Shown here piece after piece: positions 54,377 to 62,397 of a stretch of 64,000 nucleotides of DNA; the first letter of the stretch is position 1, and every line of letters starts with the position of its first letter. The notes beneath the pieces were generated by a model. It ran no database searches. It saw nothing but the letters and a program-made list of their open reading frames with translations, and was not told the DNA's origin. Source of the DNA: Pseudoalteromonas sp. S2755. GTDB lineage: Bacteria; Pseudomonadota; Gammaproteobacteria; Enterobacterales; Alteromonadaceae. The stretch spans positions 1 to 64,000 of the forward strand of contig NZ_PNDS01000107.1 in the NCBI RefSeq assembly GCF_005886535.1, written 5' to 3'. The translations under genes and the position numbers were made by a program.

Positions 54377-56326
54377 TCAGTTGAAAGCGGGGGCTTTTGT
54401 TAACGGTAGCTTGATCTCCATGTTCAACCCGCCTAATAGGCTATTAAAGGATTCAATTTGTCCACTATGGGCTTCTACCACTTTTTTGCACATCGCAAGG
54501 CCCATCCCCTTGGATTTTCGCGAATTGGTTCTTGCAGATTGTGATTTGTAAAGTGGGTCGAATAGTTGTTGGTGCGCCTCATAGGATAGTGGAGTGCCTG
54601 AGTCTTCAATACGAATGATCAAGTTGTTGTCTACGCTAAAGAAGCTCATCTTGACTTGGACTTTTTCTCCACCATGCTTAATCGCATTACCTAAAATTTC
54701 AAGGACGCAGTTAGTTATTGCGTCTAGGTCGATGGTTATTTTTTCTGAACCAGATATTTGATAGTTAAGCTCTAATTGCTCCTTATTATCCTTAAATAAC
54801 CCAGCAGCCTTTGTATGTACTTGATTTACCAGTTTACAGATCGTGAAGTCTCTTAGGTTAAGCATAGTTGCTAACTTTTCATTGTCAGTGACCAGCATCA
54901 ATTGATTAATAAAGTGATTTAGCTCGTCAATTTTATCCATGAGCTTGCCGTAGCTCTCCTGAACATTCTCAACGATATTGTATTGTAGAGATTCAACCTG
55001 CACCTTCATGACGGTAAGTGGTGTACGCAGCTCATGAGAGAGATCAGTAAATAGACGTTGCTCTTTCTTTTCTAACGCCTGCTGATTTTGACGGTTGAAC
55101 TGTTTTTCTGTTTGTACTGTATTCGAGAGTACATTCACTTGAGTTTGCAGCGTTGATAACAAATTATTTTGGGCTGACTTATTTTGTTGCGCAAGTGCCA
55201 GCGTAAATAACATGACCTCAATTAAGTAGCCAAATTTAATCGCGCTTGATATATGATGAACATTGATAAAACCCGCATACATAGTCCCACCGATAGCAAT
55301 GAAATTTACAAAAATGACATGGTTTAGCAGGCTGAGGGAAAAAGTTGCAGAACCAGGAGCGCCCTGTTTCAAAGACCAATAGCTGGTATAAAGAAATAGC
55401 GGGATGATACTCAAGCTTAATATTAGGTTGTAGTGAACAGATTTTGAGTAGATTGCCACTGGGATAAGCAGCAGGTAAGCCGCTAAAAATCCATTATATA
55501 AAAAATGTAAGGTTTCGTTTCTACGCTTTAGTTGCAAAAATTGCTTAATGAAAAGAAGGTGGAATACTGGGACAAAAGTCATCAAACAAGCAGAGAATAA
55601 GCCGGCAAATTTGCCTTGTGAAGGCCAAAAATATTGAAATGTGAACCCTGACATATCCAAAACAATAAGCAAAAACAATAGCGTCCAGAGGCAATAGTAA
55701 GCGTTGGTCAAATTGGCATTAAAGTAAAAGTTAACTAAGACAATAACAAACACGGCGGCTATGATCCCACTTAGCGCAGCGTTAGTAACCGTGCTGGTGA
55801 GAACATTACTATTTAGTTCATTATCGTTAATTAATCTAAGGTCGGCGGGGGCATCCGCAAAAGTTTGATAGCGGACAATAATACTTGCACCTTCTAAGTG
55901 CTCTTTTGTTATCGGAAGATATAACTGAGGTGCTTCCACCTCCCGAATATTAAACCCAGTATCCAGGGTATGTTGCGTTAAAAATGAGACTTCGCCGTTG
56001 TTAACCAAAGCAACGCTTAGCCAAGGCAATCTAGCAAAGCCAAATGCGATGTATTTTCTACCCTCGGATACAAGCATATCTGGCGTGATTGTAGTCCACT
56101 GATAAGACTCATTCTTTAGCTCAGGCGCTTGGCTTGAAAGTAGCTCTACAATGGATTGGCTCTCACGCTCTTTTATGCCGAGCGCCAAAGATAATTGCGC
56201 AGTATCGACTTCTCCAAAGTGGATTGTTAATGGTTCACTTATTCTACGCTCGGCCCTAGGCGTAAAGTCAACTGCATCAGCTGCCATAGAAAAAAGCATA
56301 AAAAATAACAGGAAGAGTCTTAACAT
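54377..56326 (-). CDS. 7TMR-DISM sensor histidine kinase
   Basis: The product is about 649 residues from the ATG at 56326, which gives a clean signal peptide (MLRLFLLFFMLFSMAADA). An extracellular domain (about 25-175) and seven membrane segments (about 180-380) precede a HisKA domain with the phospho-acceptor in FTDLSHELRTPLTVMK. The ATPase domain has N box CVLEILGNAIKHGG, IRIEDSG and SKGMGLAMCKKVVEAH. No response regulator gene is adjacent, so it is an orphan kinase. The ligand is unknown. Confidence 0.9.
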   Translation of the reverse strand: MLRLFLLFFMLFSMAADAVDFTPRAERRISEPLTIHFGEVDTAQLSLALGIKERESQSIVELLSSQAPELKNESYQWTTITPDMLVSEGRKYIAFGFARLPWLSVALVNNGEVSFLTQHTLDTGFNIREVEAPQLYLPITKEHLEGASIIVRYQTFADAPADLRLINDNELNSNVLTSTVTNAALSGIIAAVFVIVLVNFYFNANLTNAYYCLWTLLFLLIVLDMSGFTFQYFWPSQGKFAGLFSACLMTFVPVFHLLFIKQFLQLKRRNETLHFLYNGFLAAYLLLIPVAIYSKSVHYNLILSLSIIPLFLYTSYWSLKQGAPGSATFSLSLLNHVIFVNFIAIGGTMYAGFINVHHISSAIKFGYLIEVMLFTLALAQQNKSAQNNLLSTLQTQVNVLSNTVQTEKQFNRQNQQALEKKEQRLFTDLSHELRTPLTVMKVQVESLQYNIVENVQESYGKLMDKIDELNHFINQLMLVTDNEKLATMLNLRDFTICKLVNQVHTKAAGLFKDNKEQLELNYQISGSEKITIDLDAITNCVLEILGNAIKHGGEKVQVKMSFFSVDNNLIIRIEDSGTPLSYEAHQQLFDPLYKSQSARTNSRKSKGMGLAMCKKVVEAHSGQIESFNSLLGGLNMEIKLPLTKAPAFN

Positions 56327-56525
56327 AGTGATACAAGGCACAATAATTATAGCTAAATCCTACTTTTAAATAGTGAAGCAAATGTGGATCAAATTTGGAG
56401 AAGTAAACAAATGTAAATGCAGCACATAACTAATAATCACTAAAAACAGTATATTACTCCTATCAGTTACCATTGTTTCAAAAAATGCGATGAGAAAATG
56501 AGCATACGTGTCGAGTTACATAAAA

Positions 56526-56543
56526 CTGAAATATAACTGTAAC
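56526..56543 (+). promoter_or_regulatory. Pho-box-like repeat 1 before nptA
   Basis: CTGAAATATAACTGTAAC has half-sites CTGAAAT and CTGTAAC 11 bases apart, each matching the PhoB half-site at 5 or 6 of 7 positions. It lies 40 bases upstream of a second box. Confidence 0.5.
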
Positions 56544-56565
56544 AATTGAATGATTAAATGCGCGA

Positions 56566-56583
56566 CTGACATAAAAGTGTAAT
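56566..56583 (+). promoter_or_regulatory. Pho-box-like repeat 2 before nptA
   Basis: CTGACATAAAAGTGTAAT has half-sites CTGACAT and GTGTAAT 11 bases apart. A PhoB-activated -10 would fall near 56593-56600, so transcription would start downstream of the ATG at 56586; this supports the ATG at 56616 as the true start of nptA. Confidence 0.55.
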
Positions 56584-56615
56584 GAATGAACATTACTTAC
56601 TCTAAGAGCGAAACT

Positions 56616-57755
56616 ATGGTTAATCAATCTCAGACTTCAGCATCAGCTAAACTTTTAAACTGGCTGTCAATCGTATTACTTGTTTACTTAGTCTTAGTCG
56701 CAGTGGGAACTGTGAGTGGCGGTTTTAAGTTGGCTTCAGGTGGAAGTGAAGGCGCGAAGGAGATCTTCGCATTTGCAACCAATCCAATTGTTGCTCTACT
56801 CTTAGGGGCTTTGGCAACTGCATTGGTACAGTCGTCATCAACGGTGACTTCAGTTATTGTTGGCCTCGTGGCTGGTGGATTACCAATAAACATAGCAATT
56901 CCTATGGTGATGGGGGCAAACATTGGTACGACGATTACCAATACACTCGTTTCTATCGGTCACATTCGTAGTAAAGAAGAGTTTAGAAGAGCGTTTGCTG
57001 CATCCACCGTACATGACTTTTTCAATTTATTAGCCGTCGCTATTTTTCTACCGCTCGAAATCATGTTTGGTATTTTTGAGAAGTTAGCATCTGGATTGGC
57101 CCACATTTTTGTCGGTGACGCTGATTTATCCCTAAAAAGCTATAATTTTATTAAACCTTTAGTCAAACCAGCGGTTGGCGTTGTTAAAGATGGCGTTAGC
57201 TTCCTAGATTCCACTGCGGCTGGTGTTGCTATGGTCATTATCGGTATTATGATGATTTTGTTCGCCGTGACCTATTTAGGCAAGTTACTAAAAAAGGCAT
57301 TGGTTGGTAAGGCTAAAGAGTTATTACACAGTGCTATTGGTCGAGGTCCATTTGTTGGTATAGGTTCGGGTGCTGTAGTTACAGTAATGGTACAATCGTC
57401 GTCGACAACAACTAGCTTAATGATCCCGCTCGCTGGCAGCGGCGTATTTACCACTCGTCAGATATATCCGTTCACTCTAGGTGCAAATATAGGCACTACA
57501 ATTACCGCTTTATTAGCGGCGACATCTATCACAGGTCCTGCTGCAGAAGTCGCATTAACGATTGCGCTTGTGCATGTCATGTTTAACGTTTTTGCAGTGA
57601 CACTTATTTATGGCTTACCGTTACTGAGAGAAATCCCGCTTCGCCTAGCTGAGAAGCTAGCGGAAATTGGCGCACAGAATAAACCAGCAGCTTTGGCTTA
57701 CGTATTAGGTTCATTCTTTGTATTTCCGGGACTCATTATGCTCGCAGTACGATAA
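56616..57755 (+). CDS. nptA: Na+/phosphate cotransporter
   Basis: The 379-residue product is an NptA/SLC34-type transporter with two inverted halves, each carrying a QSSS signature (LVQSSSTVTSVIVG and VMVQSSSTTTSL) and a GANIGTTIT motif. About eight to nine membrane segments are predicted. It imports phosphate with sodium. The ATG at 56616 has AAGAG 7 bases upstream; an ATG 30 bases earlier is in frame but lies between the Pho boxes and the expected transcription start. Two Pho-box-like repeats suggest PhoB control. Confidence 0.9.
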   Translation: MVNQSQTSASAKLLNWLSIVLLVYLVLVAVGTVSGGFKLASGGSEGAKEIFAFATNPIVALLLGALATALVQSSSTVTSVIVGLVAGGLPINIAIPMVMGANIGTTITNTLVSIGHIRSKEEFRRAFAASTVHDFFNLLAVAIFLPLEIMFGIFEKLASGLAHIFVGDADLSLKSYNFIKPLVKPAVGVVKDGVSFLDSTAAGVAMVIIGIMMILFAVTYLGKLLKKALVGKAKELLHSAIGRGPFVGIGSGAVVTVMVQSSSTTTSLMIPLAGSGVFTTRQIYPFTLGANIGTTITALLAATSITGPAAEVALTIALVHVMFNVFAVTLIYGLPLLREIPLRLAEKLAEIGAQNKPAALAYVLGSFFVFPGLIMLAVR

Positions 57756-57780
57756 ATAAAACGAACAAAGAATGCATTTT

Positions 57781-57801
57781 AAGCTCGGTATTGCCGAGCT
57801 T
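57781..57801 (+). terminator. terminator of nptA
   Basis: AAGCTCGG and CCGAGCTT form an 8-bp stem with a 5-base loop followed by TGACTTTTTT, 25 bases after the nptA stop. Confidence 0.8.
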
Positions 57802-57891
57802 TGACTTTTTTAGCCTTTAATTGATAAGTCATAATTCTGTAATCTAGCTTTGAGATAATTAACATTGTCTTGTAAATAACGAAAGAAAGTA

Positions 57892-58371
57892 ATGAGTAGC
57901 AAACCTGGTATTTTTAGTTTTAATGCAGCACAGATCACAAGTTCTATGAGGGGACAGTACCGTGCTGTTCAGCCCTATGAGAAACTTATTCTGCAACCAG
58001 GTGAGCAAGGACTTTCTTTGGTGATAGAGTTGCCAATGGATGCACGCATTGATGACCGAGTTAACGTTGTACTGACAAAGCAAGGCGAGCGAAATGCGAA
58101 GTGCGAGGTCTCTTTGGTGGTTGACCCAGAGTCTTATCTCACGAAAATTGCCGAAATTAAAGTAAAGCAATCGCTTGATGCTGGTCCTTACTTTATGCAA
58201 TTGAACCTAGTGGGGCTTCACGACTACCTAAAAAATGCAGCTGAGTTTGATATCATATTGAATGAGAGAATTACCGTAAGCGAGCCAGTATCTGAGCTTA
58301 TCAAAACCGAGACTACTGGCTTCAAACGTATTTTTAACTCGGCGATCAGCGCAGTATTATCCGTTTTTTAG
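57892..58371 (+). CDS. protein of unknown function
   Basis: The 159-residue product is soluble, without a signal peptide, and rich in predicted beta strands in its first 125 residues (GLSLVIELPMDARID, RNAKCEVSLVVDPES). A short amphipathic or hydrophobic tail (FKRIFNSAISAVLSVF) follows. I do not recognise a family. The ribosome site is GAAAG. It has its own transcription unit after the nptA terminator, and its stop is 3 bases from the convergent anmK stop. Confidence 0.65.
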   Translation: MSSKPGIFSFNAAQITSSMRGQYRAVQPYEKLILQPGEQGLSLVIELPMDARIDDRVNVVLTKQGERNAKCEVSLVVDPESYLTKIAEIKVKQSLDAGPYFMQLNLVGLHDYLKNAAEFDIILNERITVSEPVSELIKTETTGFKRIFNSAISAVLSVF

Positions 58372-58374
58372 CGG

Positions 58375-59538
58375 CTATGTTGGTAATGAAATCTTACCCA
58401 TAGAAAAAGGCAGCGCATTGCTATCACCTGATACGGTTTCATTCGCAAGTAGCGCAAATAAAGCGGCTTCTTTGGCGTCGGGGTTTACCCCAAGTTGTGA
58501 GAAGTCATTGAGTAAAATATGGTTACTCAGATGCCTTTCAATTCTCTCCATTAAAAATACATTATGAATACCACCTCCGCTAATATATAGCTCTAATTCA
58601 GTTGTACCAAGCTCATTCACCGCATTTGCGACAGTGATAGCTGTGAATTCAGTCAGTGTCGTGATGATATCTTCATGATTATAATCTTTTCCATCCAATG
58701 CATGATGCACAAAGGTTTGATTAAATAACTCTTGTCCAGTTGATTTTGGAAGTGGCATCTCAAAGAATTGGTGCGACAGTAAAGCTTCGAGAAATGGCAA
58801 TTGAATTTTGCCAGTTGACGCAATCTCACCATTTTCATCGAATGGCAGTCCCAATACGTGGCGGCAATATTGGTCTACTAATGTGTTTCCAGGACCAATG
58901 TCACTACTTATACTCTGCGTAAGTGTACAGTTTTTTGGTAAATAAGTAAGGTTTGAAATACCGCCAATATTGAGCAAAACCCTATCGATACTCGTGCTCG
59001 AATATAATAAATAGTCACCATATTGCACGAGAGGCGCTCCTTCATATCCTTTGGCGATATGCTTCTGTCTAAAGTCTGCAATGGTGATGATGTTTGTTTT
59101 TGTCGCAATAATATCGGCATCAACTATTTGCAAGGTGCTATTTAATTTTTCAAAGTCAGCAAAGGCTTGTTTCGGACAATGGTAAAGTGTTTGTCCATGA
59201 CTCGCTATTAAATCAACAGTATCGGCTGCAACTTGCCACTCAGCCAAAGCATTATTGATTAGACTAGCGTACAACTCGCCTAGCCACGCATTTAATTGAC
59301 ATAACGTTTTAAGATTTACCTGAGATTTAGATGCATGGTCACTGAGAAGCTGCTTTTGCGAAGGGTTGTATTCTATCGTGGTAAATTGTTCGACCGTTAG
59401 CTGTGTACTTTTCCCGGCACCTTCAATTTTACATAACGCAATATCTAATCCATCCAATGAGGTTCCGCTCATTAGTCCGAGTATATATTTGGTCTTTTTT
59501 TCCGCGATCGTGGCGAGTCTAATAATATCGGTTTTCAT
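58375..59538 (-). CDS. anmK: anhydro-N-acetylmuramic acid kinase
   Basis: AnmK phosphorylates and opens 1,6-anhydro-MurNAc from recycled peptidoglycan to MurNAc-6-phosphate. The 387-residue product has the ATP-binding start YILGLMSGTSLDGLDIALC, IASHGQTLYH, LNIGGISNLTYLP, SSDIGPGNTLVDQYC and the C-terminal YISGGGIHNVFLM. Its ATG directly abuts the recQ stop (TAAATG), so it is the last gene of the SBP-recQ-anmK operon. Length is normal. Confidence 0.95.
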   Translation of the reverse strand: MKTDIIRLATIAEKKTKYILGLMSGTSLDGLDIALCKIEGAGKSTQLTVEQFTTIEYNPSQKQLLSDHASKSQVNLKTLCQLNAWLGELYASLINNALAEWQVAADTVDLIASHGQTLYHCPKQAFADFEKLNSTLQIVDADIIATKTNIITIADFRQKHIAKGYEGAPLVQYGDYLLYSSTSIDRVLLNIGGISNLTYLPKNCTLTQSISSDIGPGNTLVDQYCRHVLGLPFDENGEIASTGKIQLPFLEALLSHQFFEMPLPKSTGQELFNQTFVHHALDGKDYNHEDIITTLTEFTAITVANAVNELGTTELELYISGGGIHNVFLMERIERHLSNHILLNDFSQLGVNPDAKEAALFALLANETVSGDSNALPFSMGKISLPT

Positions 59539-61473
59539 TTATAATGCGCGCTCCATAATCAATGCTTTTGCCTTTTCATACTTTACGCCGGATAAACTGC
59601 CAAATCCTTCAAGTTGTCTGAATTTATATTTAGTAAAATAAGGGCAATTTAAGCCTAATAAAAACAATGTTTTGAGATGAGTAGAAAAATTAACGCCGCG
59701 TTGCGACGCAAACTGTGAAGCGTCTCTTAACATATTCCGTGTTGTTTCAATATCTAATTCGTGGCTTTCTTGTGCATTGACGATCAGATGCTTACCGCTG
59801 CAGACACCGCAATGGCCACAATGATCGGGAGCATGGTTGTCGCCGAAATAACTGGCGAGCGCTTTGTGGTAACAGGAAGTCAGTTGGAAAAATTTGAGTA
59901 AATGTCTTAGCCTTGCAAGCTCGCCTTGCTCTTTAATTTGTGATTGCTGGTAGAAAGACTCAACTAGTTCATTAATGTTGACTTGTTGGACAGGCTTTGA
60001 ATAAACCGATGTATATTTAGCGACTTTTACGTCAATCAGTTGTTGGTTTTGCAAATACTCAACGACTTCTTGGGCTTTAGCCTGTGAGATGTTTTGCTCG
60101 CTTAATGCTTGATGTGAAAGTAATCCCCATTTCTTTTTGAATTCAAAACACGAGAATAGCTGAGTCAAAAACAGTTGCCGCTCAGGCGAGTACTTGGCTA
60201 ATATTTTATCTTTGTCTTGGATGAATGCGATACTTAGCTCCGCAAAGTAGCTGTAGTTTACCTGCAAGTAACCTTGCAGTTCGAGCTGGACAATAAGTGT
60301 TTTTAATACCAATTGATTGATATTGGTTTTGTAGGCAAGTTCGTATTCATTGAGGTGATAATCTGTAGTTGGCTCACCAAAAAGTTCGTTAAAAAGCAGC
60401 GTTAATGACTCTCGCTCTAATGCACTGGCATAAACAAAGTTCTCTAGTGTGGCAATTTTTTCATTATTAATTAAAGCAACGCAATGTGCATTTTCGCCAT
60501 CCCTGCCTGCCCTACCCACTTCCTGACTATATCCCTCAATAGATTTTGGCATATCATAATGTAATACCCAGCGAACATCGGGTTTATCTACACCCATACC
60601 AAACGCAATAGTCGCTACAACGATAAGATCAGCTTTCGCTAGAAAGTCAGCTTGAATTTGGGCCTTTTTCTCGCTCTGCAATGATGCATGAAAGGCTTCT
60701 GCAGGAAAGCCACAAGCAGTTATCATTTTTGCTACTTCTTCAGCTTGTTTTTGCTGCGTGACATAAACGATACCTGCGCCTTTTGCTTTTTTTAAAAAGG
60801 CGAGTAAATATTCGTCTTTTTGAGATTCGCTAATATACGCCGCACTTAAGAATAGGTTCTTACGGTAAAAGCCCGTTCTGATGATATTTTGATCGGATAC
60901 ATCGAATTTATCTGCCATATCGCGTGCAACTTTATTTGTTGCTGTCGCAGTGAGTAATAGCACTTGATTGATACCAAGTTCATATCGATATTTAGCCACT
61001 TTTAGGTAATCTGGCCTGAAATTATGCCCCCACTCAGAAATACAATGGGCTTCATCAATGACAAGAAAAGAGATATTGCTTTGTGATAATAGAGCTCGTG
61101 CTTTTTGGCTATTCAGCCGCTCGACAGATATAAAGAGGACTTTAAGAGCATTGTTTCGCACCGCATTTTCTATGCGTAATGTTTCCTCTTTGCTTTGAGT
61201 ACTATCAAGACAAGCTGTTTCAACCCCTTTACTTTGCAGGTAATCTCGTTGTTCATGCATCAATGCCAGTAGCGGTGAAACGACTACGCACACCCCTTGC
61301 TTCATGATTGCTGGTAACTGATAACACAACGACTTGCCTGCACCAGTTGCAAAAATAGCGATTGCACTCTGGCCTTGCAGTATAGATTCTATGACTTCCG
61401 ATTGCCCCGGGCGAAGTGTCGTATGTCCAAATGTACTTTGTAATGTTTGAAAGAGTTGCTGCTGTTGAGTCAT
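59539..61473 (-). CDS. recQ: RecQ-family ATP-dependent DNA helicase
   Basis: The 644-residue product has RecQ motif 0 (LRPGQSEVIESIL), Walker A TGAGKS (43-48), DEAH in VIDEAHCISEWGHNFRPDY, and motifs V-VI in TIAFGMGVDKPDVRWVLHYD and QEVGRAGRDGE. A zinc-binding Cys set (near CYHKAL and CGHCGVCSG) is followed by a C-terminal region that does not resemble an HRDC domain. It unwinds DNA 3' to 5' in recombination repair. Because no HRDC is visible it may be a second RecQ of this genome. It overlaps the preceding gene by ATGA. Confidence 0.9.
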   Translation of the reverse strand: MTQQQQLFQTLQSTFGHTTLRPGQSEVIESILQGQSAIAIFATGAGKSLCYQLPAIMKQGVCVVVSPLLALMHEQRDYLQSKGVETACLDSTQSKEETLRIENAVRNNALKVLFISVERLNSQKARALLSQSNISFLVIDEAHCISEWGHNFRPDYLKVAKYRYELGINQVLLLTATATNKVARDMADKFDVSDQNIIRTGFYRKNLFLSAAYISESQKDEYLLAFLKKAKGAGIVYVTQQKQAEEVAKMITACGFPAEAFHASLQSEKKAQIQADFLAKADLIVVATIAFGMGVDKPDVRWVLHYDMPKSIEGYSQEVGRAGRDGENAHCVALINNEKIATLENFVYASALERESLTLLFNELFGEPTTDYHLNEYELAYKTNINQLVLKTLIVQLELQGYLQVNYSYFAELSIAFIQDKDKILAKYSPERQLFLTQLFSCFEFKKKWGLLSHQALSEQNISQAKAQEVVEYLQNQQLIDVKVAKYTSVYSKPVQQVNINELVESFYQQSQIKEQGELARLRHLLKFFQLTSCYHKALASYFGDNHAPDHCGHCGVCSGKHLIVNAQESHELDIETTRNMLRDASQFASQRGVNFSTHLKTLFLLGLNCPYFTKYKFRQLEGFGSLSGVKYEKAKALIMERAL

Positions 61474-62231
61474 CCTGAATCTTTTCTATATTTTTCTGAG
61501 ATATTCGCTATTGTGCCATTTAAATTGGTAATTGCTTCATTGACCCGCTCAATGTCACTACGCTTAAATGCATGACGTCCAAGCATAAAATGAATAGCGT
61601 TATCGTTAACTACATAAGGGTGTAGCTGAATGCTTTGATAGCCTAGCTTGTTGATATAGTAGTAGCCTGCGTCTTCATCTTCAATCAGAAAATCTACGCG
61701 GTTTTTAGCCACCATTTCTATTCGTCTGTCCAAGCTCGCGATTTCAAACAACCGCTTGTCATACCAATCGATTTTTTTTATTTGCTTCACTTCCTCACCG
61801 TAGTAGGCGCCGGGATTAGCCGTGAATGTATAGCCTGCAGAAAATAGCTCAATTAAGTTGCTATCGAGATCTATTTCCTTGTTAGCAAACAAGCGCATTT
61901 TTTCACGCCGATATGGCGAGGAGAAGTAAGCGATTTTTGCTCTATCAACGCTAAAACTTGCGGATGGCAGGACATCAATTAAGCCCTTCTCAAGCTCGGT
62001 GATCCCACGTGCTGACGAAGGAAGTTGAATGAATTCGATACAAAACCCAGCGCGCTCAAACACTGCTCTAGTGATATCTACGTCTATACCATAAGGGCGA
62101 GTGCCATACATAACAAAAGGTGGCCAGCTAGAGCCAATGCCGATTTTTAGGGATGACTTTTCCGCGCAATCGGAAGCGTAGCTTTTTGGAAAAACTAAAA
62201 CGAATAACAAAGCGAATAGACGAGTAAGCAC
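61470..62231 (-). CDS. periplasmic solute-binding family 3 protein
   Basis: The 253-residue product has a signal peptide (about 1-19, KSYA) and the bilobed SBP_bac_3 fold: LKIGIGSSWPPFVMYGTRPY, GIDVDITRAVFERAG, and SVDRAKIAYFSSPYRREKMR. No ABC permease or ATPase gene is near, so it may be a lone sensor or binding protein; orphan members often act with signalling proteins. The ligand is probably an amino acid or similar. It overlaps recQ by four bases and is the first gene of that operon. Confidence 0.85.
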   Translation of the reverse strand: MLTRLFALLFVLVFPKSYASDCAEKSSLKIGIGSSWPPFVMYGTRPYGIDVDITRAVFERAGFCIEFIQLPSSARGITELEKGLIDVLPSASFSVDRAKIAYFSSPYRREKMRLFANKEIDLDSNLIELFSAGYTFTANPGAYYGEEVKQIKKIDWYDKRLFEIASLDRRIEMVAKNRVDFLIEDEDAGYYYINKLGYQSIQLHPYVVNDNAIHFMLGRHAFKRSDIERVNEAITNLNGTIANISEKYRKDSG

Positions 62232-62355
62232 TACCAGAACTTATGACTCTTTTATGAAGTTCATTATGTCATTATGAAAGACCAAGCAGAAAAAGAAAGA
62301 AGAAATTGGTGATAAAAGCCAGATTCTGGGTAACTTTATGTTTGTATGCATAAAA

Positions 62356-62380
62356 AATGAGCTTGACCGGCAAGCTCATT
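62356..62380 (-). terminator. terminator of chitinase gene
   Basis: AATGAGCTTG and CAAGCTCATT form a 10-bp stem with a 5-base loop, followed by TTTTT on the minus strand, 18 bases after the chitinase stop. Confidence 0.9.
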
Positions 62381-62397
62381 AATTGGGAATGGTTAGA

